Assembly (NCBI RefSeq): GCF_003434055.1
Contig: NZ_QVEX01000019.1
Location: forward strand, 661 to 64,660
Direction: 5' to 3'
From: Enterocloster aldenensis
Lineage (GTDB): Bacteria; Bacillota; Clostridia; Lachnospirales; Lachnospiraceae
Length of the DNA stretch: 64,000 bases
Each line of letters opens with the position of its first letter. The stretch's first letter is position 1. The notes under the pieces were generated by a model. The model was not told the DNA's origin, ran no database searches, and saw nothing but the letters and a program-made list of their open reading frames with translations. The translations under genes and the position numbers were made by a program. Shown here piece after piece: positions 7,670-16,083 of the stretch.

Positions 7670-9667
7670 CTAAAAACGGAAAATGGCAGTACCGTAAGCA
7701 GGAAGAGGATAGGAAAATGAATAGGGCTGTCCGTCACACTCGCCTTTGGCAGATGAAAAGCCAGGCGCTTCCCCGGACTTATATGCCCCATGGGTGCTGT
7801 CTAAAAGCAGGGTGTATTTGCCGCGTTTAGGAACCCCTACCCTGTAATCCGGGCGCTCCACCGGGGTGAAATTGATGACGAACAGCAGGTTCTTTTTGCC
7901 TGTCTCGTCCCGGCGCAGGAAACTGAAGATACTCCTGTCCGCGTCATTGGCATTGATCCACTTAAATCCGTTCCAGTCATTGTCCTGGCGGTAAAGGGCC
8001 GGATATTTTTTGTATAAATGCAGCAGGTCCTTAACATATTCCTGCAGGTCCTTGTGTTCATCCTGTTCTGCCAGATACCAATCCAGTGAAACCTTTTCAT
8101 CCCATTCATGCAGCTGTCCGAAATCCTGGCCCATGAACAGCAGTTTCTTGCCCGGATGCCCCATCATGAAGGTATATCCGGCTTTCAGGTTAGCGAACTT
8201 GTCCTCTCCAAGGCCAGGCATCTTGTTAATCATGGAGCATTTTAAATGCACCACCTCATCGTGGGACAGGACCAGGATATAATTCTCACTGGTAAAATAA
8301 GTAAGGCCGAAGGTCATGCGGTTATGGTTGTATTTGCGGAAATAGGGGTCCAGCTTCATGTATTCCAGGAAATCATGCATCCATCCCATGTTCCACTTAA
8401 AGGTGAAGCCAAGGCCGTCCTGTTCCGGATGGGATGTGACCTTGGGCCAGGCAGTGGATTCCTCGGCAATGACCAGTGCGCCATGGTTGCGCCCCTGCAC
8501 CACGGTGTTCAGGTGCTTGAAGAACTCAATGGCTTCCAGGTTCTGGTTGCCTCCGTCCTTATTGGGAACCCACTGGCCTTCCTGGCGTCCGTAATCCAGA
8601 TAGAGCATGGATGCAACTGCATCCACCCGCAGTCCGTCCACATGGTACTGCTCCACCCAGTAGAGGGCGTTGCTGATCAGGAAATCCTTTACTTCATTTT
8701 TGCCATAGTCAAACACCTTGGTTCCCCAGTCCGGGTGCTCACCCTTGCGGGGGTCGGCGTATTCGAACAGGGGCTGCCCGTCAAAATCAGCCAGACCGTG
8801 GGCATCCTTGGGGAAATGCGCCGGAACCCAGTCCAGGATAACGCCAATCCCGGCGCGGTGCAGATAATTCACAAAATACATAAAGTCCTTTGGTGAACCG
8901 TACCTGGATGTGGGGGCAAAGTAGCCGGTTACCTGATAACCCCAGGACCCGTCAAATGGATGTTCTGCAATGCCCATCAATTCAACATGGGTATAACCCA
9001 TTTCCTTCACATAGGCAGCCAGCTCATGGGCAGCTTCTGAGTATGTATAGAATCCGTCTTTTCCTTCCCTGTTTTTCTTACGCCACGAACCAAGGTGGAC
9101 CTCATAAATGCTCATGGGAAGCTTCTGTACATCCTGGGTGGTACGTTTGGTAATCCAGTCGGCGTCCGACCAGTTAAAACCTTGAATATCCGCGGTCACA
9201 GAGGCAGTACCCGGCCGGTATTCGGCGCTGAATGCAAATGGGTCGGCTTTGTAGAGTATCTTGCCGGATTCGGTGGTGATGGCGAATTTATAAAGCTCCC
9301 CCACCCTCATTCCTGCATTGAAATACTCCCATATGCCGGAATCCGGTATCTTAACCATGGGGTTGGCCTCAGGGTTCCAGCCGTTAAAATCGCCCACCAG
9401 ATGTACTTCCCGGGCATGGGGAGCCCAAACTGCAAAATAGATGCCGTCCTTTCCCTTGTATGTCTTGGGATGGGCGCCCAGCTTCTGATAGATATCATAG
9501 TGGGTTCCGGCTCCGAACAGGTAGCAGTCCAGGTCGGAGATGTATCCTGTAATCCGGGATGTTTTCTTTTTAGGCGTGGCCCCTGCGTTGGCCTTGGTCC
9601 CTGCGTTAGCCGAAGTACCTGTATTGGCCCTGGCTTTTGTACCGGAATTGCGTTTATTTACTGCCAT
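7670..9667 (-). CDS. glgB: 1,4-alpha-glucan branching enzyme
   Basis: A 665-residue GH13 enzyme that moves alpha-1,4 chains to alpha-1,6 positions in glycogen. A CBM48 domain (about residues 60-160, with FAVWAPHAREVHLVGDFNGW) precedes the catalytic barrel. Catalytic residues are Asp349 (GLRVDAV), Glu402 (VIAEES) and Asp470 (LVLSHDE). The N-terminus has an unusual Ala/Asn/Gly/Thr-rich linker (residues 10-32, repeats of the type ANAGTK) before the first domain, which is not part of the normal enzyme. It starts 14 bp inside the 3-prime end of the upstream GH13 gene, so the two are translationally coupled. The ADP-glucose synthesis genes glgC and glgD are 45 kb away. Confidence 0.95.
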   Translation of the reverse strand: MAVNKRNSGTKARANTGTSANAGTKANAGATPKKKTSRITGYISDLDCYLFGAGTHYDIYQKLGAHPKTYKGKDGIYFAVWAPHAREVHLVGDFNGWNPEANPMVKIPDSGIWEYFNAGMRVGELYKFAITTESGKILYKADPFAFSAEYRPGTASVTADIQGFNWSDADWITKRTTQDVQKLPMSIYEVHLGSWRKKNREGKDGFYTYSEAAHELAAYVKEMGYTHVELMGIAEHPFDGSWGYQVTGYFAPTSRYGSPKDFMYFVNYLHRAGIGVILDWVPAHFPKDAHGLADFDGQPLFEYADPRKGEHPDWGTKVFDYGKNEVKDFLISNALYWVEQYHVDGLRVDAVASMLYLDYGRQEGQWVPNKDGGNQNLEAIEFFKHLNTVVQGRNHGALVIAEESTAWPKVTSHPEQDGLGFTFKWNMGWMHDFLEYMKLDPYFRKYNHNRMTFGLTYFTSENYILVLSHDEVVHLKCSMINKMPGLGEDKFANLKAGYTFMMGHPGKKLLFMGQDFGQLHEWDEKVSLDWYLAEQDEHKDLQEYVKDLLHLYKKYPALYRQDNDWNGFKWINANDADRSIFSFLRRDETGKKNLLFVINFTPVERPDYRVGVPKRGKYTLLLDSTHGAYKSGEAPGFSSAKGECDGQPYSFSYPLPAYGTAIFRF

Positions 9668-11018
9668 ATGAGTTATCCCCCTTTACTTTTAGGACAGCGC
9701 CCCGGTTGCCCCTTAATTTTATATGGATCTTTCCATTGGCCACGGGAAGGATGGATCTGCCGGGGCCATCCTCCAGCAGGTCCACTGCTTCCTTGGCCGG
9801 GATTGGTACAGGTACATCAATCTCCACATCATTCCCGTCATTGTTCACCGCGGTGATGATGACCGAGTCCGCACCATGCCGGGCAAAGGCATACTGGCGG
9901 TTGGTCAGCAGCAGTTCCTGGTAGCGGCCCCCATGGAACTCTTCGTTTTCGTCATGGATGCGGCCAACCGCGCAGATGAACTGGGTAAGTTCACAATTCC
10001 GTTCATCTGACTGGCTGATTGGGATGGCAGGACGCAGCGCCTCATCGCTGGTGCTGGTCCTCTTTCCCTCCACGCCCCATTCCCCGCCATAATAGATGGA
10101 TGGGATACCAGGCAGGGTAAAAAGACAGAGGTAGATGGGAATCAGGTGTTCTTTCAGCTTCAGCTTGCTGGCAATCCTGTCCTCGTCGTGATTGTCAACA
10201 AAGGTATAAAGCTGCCTTCCGATTGCTTCCAGCCGCCTCACATTGTGGGCAATCTCAAAGAAATTATGGTCGTTAAAGCCCGAGTACAGGCTCTTGTGCA
10301 GTTCGTAGTTGGTTACGGAGTGAAGCATTTGCGGATTGACCCAACGGCTGTAGTCGCCGTGGATTACCTCGCCCATAAGCCAGAAATCTTCCTTCATCCG
10401 TGCGGTTTCCTGCCGCATCTCTTTCATGAAATTAAAGTCCAGCACATTGGCGCAGTCCAGCCGGATACCGTCAATATCAAATTCATCCACCCAGAACCGG
10501 ATTACATCAAACAGATAGGACCGGACCGCCGGATTAAAAAGGTTGAGACAGGGAAGTTCAAAATGTCCCTGCCATGCATCGTATCCAAATGGGTCCCCGC
10601 ATGGGCCCTGCCAGTCGAAATTAACCCCTTTATACCAGTCTTTGTAAGGGGAATCCCACTTTTTTTCCTGGATATCCTTAAATGCAAAAAACTCCCGTCC
10701 CGTATGGTTGAATACACCGTCCACCACCACGCGGATTCCGCTGTCATGGCATTGTTTCACAAAATCCTTAAAGGACTCATTATCCCCCAGCCGTCTGTCC
10801 ACCAGCTTGTAATCCCTGGTGTCATATCCGTGGCTGGTGGATTCAAAGAGAGGCCCTATGTATATGGCGTTGCATCCAAGGGTGCGGATGTGCAAAATCC
10901 ACTGCAGTAATTCTGCAAAACGGTTGGTTACTTCTGTGGCGTCATTGTGTCTGGGGGCTCCCGTCATCCCCAGGGGATACATGTGATAGAAAACTCCCCG
11001 CTCATACCAGGTGCTCAT
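9654..11018 (-). CDS. GH13 alpha-amylase-family glycosidase (cytosolic)
   Basis: A 454-residue alpha-glucan hydrolase without a signal peptide. The four GH13 blocks are present: DGVFNHTG (about 100-107), GIRLDCAN with nucleophile Asp188, LMGEVIHG with acid/base Glu217, and FVDNHDED with Asp278. The small C-terminal domain is short and there is no CBM20/CBM34, so it fits the compact cyclomaltodextrinase / maltodextrin glucosidase-like group. It overlaps glgB, which points to turnover or trimming of intracellular glycogen or imported maltodextrin. The exact specificity is not determined. Confidence 0.85.
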   Translation of the reverse strand: MSTWYERGVFYHMYPLGMTGAPRHNDATEVTNRFAELLQWILHIRTLGCNAIYIGPLFESTSHGYDTRDYKLVDRRLGDNESFKDFVKQCHDSGIRVVVDGVFNHTGREFFAFKDIQEKKWDSPYKDWYKGVNFDWQGPCGDPFGYDAWQGHFELPCLNLFNPAVRSYLFDVIRFWVDEFDIDGIRLDCANVLDFNFMKEMRQETARMKEDFWLMGEVIHGDYSRWVNPQMLHSVTNYELHKSLYSGFNDHNFFEIAHNVRRLEAIGRQLYTFVDNHDEDRIASKLKLKEHLIPIYLCLFTLPGIPSIYYGGEWGVEGKRTSTSDEALRPAIPISQSDERNCELTQFICAVGRIHDENEEFHGGRYQELLLTNRQYAFARHGADSVIITAVNNDGNDVEIDVPVPIPAKEAVDLLEDGPGRSILPVANGKIHIKLRGNRGAVLKVKGDNSYGSK

Positions 11019-11083
11019 GTTGTTGTCCTCGCAATCTTTTGGTTTTATTTTATGATGCTTTATATGTGATGATGCCAGGAGGA

Positions 11084-11338
11084 TTAGTCCTCCTGGCTTT
11101 TGAATTTCCGAAGCAGGAACTGGTAGCGCAGCTGTGCGGCATTCAGTTCATAGATATAGCAGTCAATGAGGGTAGGGTCAACCGCCTGCTCAAAATGATT
11201 TCTGGCAGCATCGATGGCGCACTTGGTGCGGTCGATTTCAAATTTCAGATGGATTAGTTCAGGACGGATCCTTCTTGCAGCGGCAGCGCCTGTCCTTGAA
11301 GCAGCTGTCTCCCTGACCGCTTTAAAAAAATCAAACAT
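11084..11338 (-). CDS. YaaL-like small protein (DUF2508 type)
   Basis: An 84-residue cytosolic helical protein. The charged, regular sequence with LKFEIDRTKCAIDAAR and YELNAAQLRYQFLLR matches the general pattern of the YaaL/DUF2508 family of Firmicutes, whose function is unknown. Start choice: ATG at 11338 has GGGAG about nine bases upstream. The frame can be read back to 11440, but that would run into the ArsR gene and lacks a ribosome site. An inverted repeat (11074-11083 with 11088-11097) spans its stop codon. Confidence 0.65.
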   Translation of the reverse strand: MFDFFKAVRETAASRTGAAAARRIRPELIHLKFEIDRTKCAIDAARNHFEQAVDPTLIDCYIYELNAAQLRYQFLLRKFKSQED

Positions 11339-11408
11339 GCTTTTCATCTCCCAGATATTGATAGGATTAGTATATCTGGAAAATGCGGTCTTATGCATAT
11401 ACTGGAAT

Positions 11409-11762
11409 TTAATATATAAATTCTTCCAGCCGGTACCCAAGTTCCATCAGCCTGCGGTTGGATTCCCTCAGGGTCAGGTAATAATAGTTGGCAGTGCCTT
11501 CCTGGCGGATGTCCACAATGCCGGCTTCCTTCAAAATCTTCAGATGATGTGAGATGGCGGGCCGGGAAAGGCTGGTGCGTTTTGTGATTTCATTGACATT
11601 CAGGGCATGGTCTTCAAATATGATGGGGCCGGCCTGCTGCTTGCAGTCCATGGCTTCGGCTGTCAGTACTTCAATGATGGACAGACGCATCTCATCGCCC
11701 AGGGCGATGAATAAAGGCATACATTGATGAAAACGTTCCTTAAGTTCCTGGGCAGTTGTCAT
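11409..11762 (-). CDS. ArsR-family winged-helix regulator
   Basis: A 117-residue repressor-type protein. The helix-turn-helix is visible as VNEITKRTSLSRPAISHHLKI, followed by the wing (IVDIRQEGTANYYYL). There is no obvious Cys metal-binding pair in helix 3 of the ArsR/SmtB kind, so it may sense something other than metals. The start at 11762 has AAAGGAGG about eight bases upstream; the longer frame to 11831 is not supported. The target is unknown; the DUF2508 gene directly downstream on the same strand is the closest candidate. Confidence 0.85.
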   Translation of the reverse strand: MTTAQELKERFHQCMPLFIALGDEMRLSIIEVLTAEAMDCKQQAGPIIFEDHALNVNEITKRTSLSRPAISHHLKILKEAGIVDIRQEGTANYYYLTLRESNRRLMELGYRLEEFIY

Positions 11763-12051
11763 CTGCCATTCCTCCTTTGGTTTAAAAATTTGAACCAATA
11801 TCATTTTACCATTTATATAAGAAGAGGTCAAGGAAATAAGAGGGGAAATATATAAAATTCACCCTTGACATTTAGGTCCAAATCCTTCATAATGAAACAA
11901 CATTCAAGATATTCTTTTTTATAATTCTAAGAAGCAAGATATTGTTAATTGCCTGGATCGGGCAGGAATCTCCAAGTGAAAGAACGTAACTGGCAGGTTG
12001 GGAACAGGGGGAACAGGATAAAACCAAGGGAAAGGAGGAAGAAATCTTTTA

Positions 12052-12663
12052 TTGTCTGATTTTATATTACTTACCGCGCTGGCTTTCTGCGCTGCTTCAG
12101 ATGTGAGGACACACCGGATTCCCAATTATTATGTGGGGTACGGGGCTGTCATGGAACTTTTATGTATTTGTTTGGAACAGGTGTATGGGACGGGACTTGG
12201 GGCCGGACCGGCAGGTTTGGCTGGTATGGGGACCGGGGCCTGTATGGAGGCCGGGCCTGGTATGGGAGCAGGATTCATATGTATCCTGGCAGCCGCGGTT
12301 GGGTTTGCAGCCAGGATGGCCCTGGTGTGGGTGCTGGGATTCCCGCTTTTTGTACTGGGGATGGCCGGGGCAGGGGATATTAAGATGGCAGGGCTTATTG
12401 CCGCATCCCTTGGAATCAGGGACGGTTTGACGGCTGTCATGGCCGGATTGATACTGGGAGCTGTTCTGGCTCTCGCAAAGATACTGCATCAGGGCAGGAT
12501 CTGTCAGAGATTTTCATATTTATCAGCCTATATCAGGCGCATGGTTCAAACCAGGAAAGCAGAAAAGTATTATTGTCCTGACCGGGATGGTTATGGATGT
12601 GTCATTCCTTTTGGGGCCTGTCTGTATGCGGGAACGCTGTTCGCAGTCTTGTGGAGAGGGTAG
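12052..12663 (+). CDS. Prepilin peptidase (A24 / TadV-CpaA type), first copy
   Basis: A 203-residue integral membrane aspartyl protease that would cut the leader from Flp prepilin and pseudopilins. The two catalytic Asp are visible: Asp17 in SDVRTHRIPN and Asp109 in GAGDIKM, within five to six hydrophobic segments. The stretch of residues 45-75 is very rich in Gly/Ala/Met and looks like an internal expansion. Translation starts at TTG 12052 with AAAGGAGG about 13 bases upstream. It opens the Tad locus. A second A24 protease is encoded at 20520. Confidence 0.85.
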   Translation: MSDFILLTALAFCAASDVRTHRIPNYYVGYGAVMELLCICLEQVYGTGLGAGPAGLAGMGTGACMEAGPGMGAGFICILAAAVGFAARMALVWVLGFPLFVLGMAGAGDIKMAGLIAASLGIRDGLTAVMAGLILGAVLALAKILHQGRICQRFSYLSAYIRRMVQTRKAEKYYCPDRDGYGCVIPFGACLYAGTLFAVLWRG

Positions 12664-12679
12664 CAGGAATACAAGTCCA

Positions 12680-12787
12680 ATGGAGAGGAACGCAGGAAGC
12701 AGGAATACAGGCCCAATGGAGAGGAACGCAGGAAGCAGGAATACAGGCCCAATGGAGAGGAACGCTGGAAGCAGGAATACAAGTCTT
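12680..12787 (+). repeat. 36-bp tandem repeat, three units
   Basis: Three consecutive 36-bp units begin at 12680, 12716 and 12752, preceded by part of a fourth (from 12664). Units 1 and 2 are identical and unit 3 differs at a few bases. The array is purine-rich on the + strand, lies between the prepilin peptidase stop (12663) and the tadZ start (12840), and is open in all three forward frames. Because no frame has a convincing start, I treat it as non-coding spacer. Confidence 0.9.
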
Positions 12788-12839
12788 ACGGAAAGGATAA
12801 CTGGATGTGGAAATATAAGAGGAGGTGACAGATGGTTTC

Positions 12840-13847
12840 ATGATGAGGATTTTAGCGGTATATGGAATCGATTCTTCGTATGGGGAACGGTTTGCCGATT
12901 ATGTCAATCAAAAGGAGAAGATACCTTTTACCGCCATGGCATTTTCCAATCTGGAGAAGCTTTTGCAGTACAGCAAAGAACACGCGGTTGAGATACTTCT
13001 GGTGGATGAGGAGGCCAGGGAGCAGGTCCGGGAGGTAAAGGCAAAGCAGGTGATGGTGCTCTGCCAGGGAGAGCTGGTGGAGCAGAAGGAGGAACTGCCG
13101 GCCATCTATAAGTATCAGTCGGGAGACTGTGTCATGCGTGAGGTGATGGCCCGATACTGCAGCCAGCCGGTGGAGCCGGGACTGGCCCTGCTGGGGACCA
13201 GGGCAGTGGTCATGGGAATATATTCACCTGTGAACCGGTGCTTTAAGTCCTCCCTGGCATTAACGCTGGGCCAGCAGCTGGCACGGGATGAATCCGTGCT
13301 GTATATGAATCTGGAAGAGTATTCCGGATTCTCAAGACTGGTGAGCGGTGATTATGAGATGGGCCTGTCGGATGTCCTGTACCTGTATAAACAGGGCGCT
13401 TATAACTGGATGCGGCTAAAATCCATGGTATACAACTGGGGTAACATGGACTATATACCGCCTGTCAGGTATGCGGAGGACCTGAGCCAGGTATCCCCGG
13501 ATGAGATGGCCATGCTCATTGACCGGATTTCCAGGGAAAGCGGTTATGGCAAAGTGGTTGTGGATGTGGGACAGATGGGCCGGGGCGCCCTTCCGGTACT
13601 GTCGGTCTGCGATGTGGTTTATATGCCGATAAGGGAGGACATGGTGTCTGCGGCCAAACTGGAGGAATTTGATGAATATCTGGAGGAGGCGGATGATGGT
13701 TCGGTGCGGGACAGGATACAAAGGCTGCGGCTGCCGTCCCCTGCCAGGATTGGAAGGCGGGAGGGGTACCTGGAGCAGCTTTTGTATGGGGAAATGGGGG
13801 ATTATGTGAGGCAGCTGTTAAAGGGCAGGGGGCCGGAGCATTTATAA
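12840..13847 (+). CDS. TadZ/CpaE-like pilus-locus ATPase
   Basis: A 335-residue protein with an N-terminal receiver-like domain (about 1-110, LAVYGID...ILLVDEE) and a C-terminal ParA/MinD-like domain. The P-loop region reads MGIYSPVNRCFKSSLAL, a weakened Walker A, and VVVDVGQMG is the Walker B region. TadZ proteins mark the pole and place the Tad machine. The start is uncertain: GTG 12825, ATG 12840 and ATG 12843 are in frame; AGGAGG at 12820-12825 favours 12840. It is followed after 3 bp by tadA. Confidence 0.8.
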   Translation: MMRILAVYGIDSSYGERFADYVNQKEKIPFTAMAFSNLEKLLQYSKEHAVEILLVDEEAREQVREVKAKQVMVLCQGELVEQKEELPAIYKYQSGDCVMREVMARYCSQPVEPGLALLGTRAVVMGIYSPVNRCFKSSLALTLGQQLARDESVLYMNLEEYSGFSRLVSGDYEMGLSDVLYLYKQGAYNWMRLKSMVYNWGNMDYIPPVRYAEDLSQVSPDEMAMLIDRISRESGYGKVVVDVGQMGRGALPVLSVCDVVYMPIREDMVSAAKLEEFDEYLEEADDGSVRDRIQRLRLPSPARIGRREGYLEQLLYGEMGDYVRQLLKGRGPEHL

Positions 13848-13850
13848 CAT

Positions 13851-15134
13851 ATGCGGGGTGTGCTGATGATTAAGGAACATGAGGACAGAATGCTGCTGGA
13901 AAGAGGGGGGAGGCTTCATCAGGAAAATGGAGGGGACCGGGAAGGAATCCGTTCCAGGCTCCGCCGCCGGATTATGGAGGAACTTACGGAAAGCCGTGAC
14001 ATGGATGATGAACAGCTGCTGGAACGGATTGATACTGCCATCCGTGATATGGGACAGGGGATTTATCTTCCCCTAAAAGAGCGGATATGGCTGAGAGGGA
14101 GCTTGTATGACAGCTTTAGAAGGCTGGATATCCTGCAGGAACTGGTGGATGATAAGACCGTGTCGGAAATCATGGTCAACGGGGCCGGGAAAATATTCAT
14201 CGAGCGCAATGGGAAGACCCAGGCCTGGGAAAGGCGGTTTGAAAAACCGGAGCAGCTGGAAGACATCATCCAGCAGATTGTAGGCCGGGTTAACCGGGTG
14301 GTTAACGTATCTTCCCCCATTGTAGATGCAAGGCTGGAGGATGGTTCCAGGGTACATATCGTACTGCCCCCGGTGTCCCTGAACGGGCCGGTGGTGACAA
14401 TCCGTAAATTTCCTGAGCCCATAACCATGGAGAAGCTAATCCGGTTCGGGGCCGTAACCGAGGAGGCAGCCGGGTTCCTTAAGGAGCTGGTGGGGGCAGG
14501 GTACAATATTTTTATCAGCGGGGGCACCAATTCAGGCAAGACCACATTCCTGAATGCATTGTCTTCCTTTATACCGCCCCAGGAACGCGTCATCACCATT
14601 GAGGATTCCGCAGAACTGCAGATTACCCAGGTGCCCAACCTGGTGCGCCTGGAGACAAGAAACGCCAATACGGAAGGGGAAGGCGAGATAACCATGAGCC
14701 AGCTGATACGGGCGTCCCTTCGGATGAATCCAACCCGGATTATCGTGGGGGAAGTCAGGGGAAGGGAGACCTTGGATATGCTGCAGGCCATGAATACAGG
14801 TCATGACGGTTCTCTTTCCACGGGGCATGGGAACAGCGCCCGCGACATGCTCAGCCGTCTGGAAACCATGGTGCTGATGGCCGCAGAGCTCCCGCTGCCC
14901 GCAATCAGAAGCCAGATTGCATCCGCCCTTGATATCATGGTGCATTTGGGGCGGCTCAGGGACGGGAGCAGGAAAGTACTTAGCATTGCAGAGATTGGGG
15001 GATGTACGGATGGAGAAGTGGAAATGGAATCCTTATATGAATATGACAGGAAAACAGGACGGCTTGAAGCAAAGGGGCTGCTTAAAAACAGGGAAAAGCT
15101 TGGAGCTGCAGGATATTGCCAGAGGCGGGAATAG
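13851..15134 (+). CDS. tadA: TadA/CpaF-family secretion ATPase
   Basis: A 427-residue cytosolic hexameric ATPase that powers Flp pilus assembly. The N-terminal helical domain (about 20-110) is followed by the RecA-like core with Walker A GGTNSGKTTF (Lys230), the Asp box, Walker B IIVGEVRGRE and the His box STGHGNS. An alternative start at ATG 13866 is possible. The final coding bases abut the TadB-like gene, eight bases away. Among the Tad genes this is the clearest family call. Confidence 0.93.
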   Translation: MRGVLMIKEHEDRMLLERGGRLHQENGGDREGIRSRLRRRIMEELTESRDMDDEQLLERIDTAIRDMGQGIYLPLKERIWLRGSLYDSFRRLDILQELVDDKTVSEIMVNGAGKIFIERNGKTQAWERRFEKPEQLEDIIQQIVGRVNRVVNVSSPIVDARLEDGSRVHIVLPPVSLNGPVVTIRKFPEPITMEKLIRFGAVTEEAAGFLKELVGAGYNIFISGGTNSGKTTFLNALSSFIPPQERVITIEDSAELQITQVPNLVRLETRNANTEGEGEITMSQLIRASLRMNPTRIIVGEVRGRETLDMLQAMNTGHDGSLSTGHGNSARDMLSRLETMVLMAAELPLPAIRSQIASALDIMVHLGRLRDGSRKVLSIAEIGGCTDGEVEMESLYEYDRKTGRLEAKGLLKNREKLGAAGYCQRRE

Positions 15135-15141
15135 AGGACGT

Positions 15142-16077
15142 ATGTCCGGCAGGGGAAAACGGGAGAGGGAAGTAAAAACAGGCAGGGGAATAGGACAAGA
15201 TAAGGATGTAAAAACAGCGGGGGAGGACGGACCAGGCAGGGAGACTAAGAAAGGCGGGAAATTAAACATAACCAGACGTTCAGGGAGGGTGAGGACTTTG
15301 GGGACAATCCCAAAAGCCGGTTCCAGGCCGCCTGAGACAAGGGATTACCGTATTTACCGGCTTTCAGCCAAGGAGTGGGTTGTATATGGATGTATGGGTA
15401 TTAGTGCATGCGCCGTTGTGGCTTATACGTTTTACAGGAGTTTCATGGCGTTCCTGATCATGATGCCTGCCGGGCTGCTTTTCCCCCTGTATAAGAAAAG
15501 GGACTTAAAGCAGGAGCGGACCCGGCAGCTGGGACTGCAGTTCAAGGAAGGAATCCTTGTGCTGGCCTCGTATCTTGGGGCAGGATATTCCCTGGAGAAC
15601 GGACTTGCCATGTGCACAGGGGAATTGGAAGGCATCTATGGAAAACAGGGGATGATTACAGAAGAATTTGCCATACTGGCCAGCGGCGTCAGGATGAACC
15701 GGCCGGTAGAGCTTCTCTTGATGGAACTTGGGGCCAGAAGCGGTCTTGAGGATGTGGAACATTTCGCCCAGGTATTTGCAGCAGCCAGAAGAAGCGGGGG
15801 CGAACTGGTGGGGATAATCAATTATACAGCCGGAATCATACGGGATAAGGTGCAGGTACAGGAGGAAATCCATACCATGACAGCTTCCCGGGAGTTTGAG
15901 CAGAAAATCATGAATGGCATTCCATTTCTGATTGTATTGTACATTGACCTGACATCCCCGGGGTTTTTCCGGGTGATGTATGAAACCATGATGGGCAGGG
16001 CTGTCATGACCATATGCCTGGCAGTGTATCTTGGCGCCTGGCTGCTGTCTAAAAGGATACTTGAGATTGAGGTGTGA
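15142..16077 (+). CDS. TadB-like inner-membrane platform protein
   Basis: A 311-residue protein with a T2SS-F-type domain. A long Lys/Arg/Gly-rich N-terminus (about 1-70) precedes two membrane helices (about 80-120), the cytoplasmic F domain (about 130-260, with ARRSGGELVGI) and two C-terminal helices. ATG 15142 with AGAGGAC upstream fits better than the overlapping in-frame start at 14917, which would run inside tadA. With the next gene it forms the TadB/TadC platform pair that receives energy from TadA. Confidence 0.85.
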   Translation: MSGRGKREREVKTGRGIGQDKDVKTAGEDGPGRETKKGGKLNITRRSGRVRTLGTIPKAGSRPPETRDYRIYRLSAKEWVVYGCMGISACAVVAYTFYRSFMAFLIMMPAGLLFPLYKKRDLKQERTRQLGLQFKEGILVLASYLGAGYSLENGLAMCTGELEGIYGKQGMITEEFAILASGVRMNRPVELLLMELGARSGLEDVEHFAQVFAAARRSGGELVGIINYTAGIIRDKVQVQEEIHTMTASREFEQKIMNGIPFLIVLYIDLTSPGFFRVMYETMMGRAVMTICLAVYLGAWLLSKRILEIEV

Positions 16078-16083
16078 CAAGAA

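Noticed and set aside
8246..9856. Long plus-strand frames opposite glgB (8246-8896 and 9095-9856)
   Set aside because: These arise from codon bias of glgB and the GH13 gene on the minus strand; neither has a ribosome site or domain.
11074..11097. Terminator at the end of the DUF2508 gene
   Set aside because: The stem is perfect, but on the minus strand, where the gene lies, no T-run follows. It could still have a role, but not as a standard terminator.
12587..12991. Open frame of 134 codons through the 36-bp repeats
   Set aside because: All three forward frames are open through the purine-rich repeats. This frame overlaps both tadV and tadZ and has no ribosome site, so it is not a credible gene.
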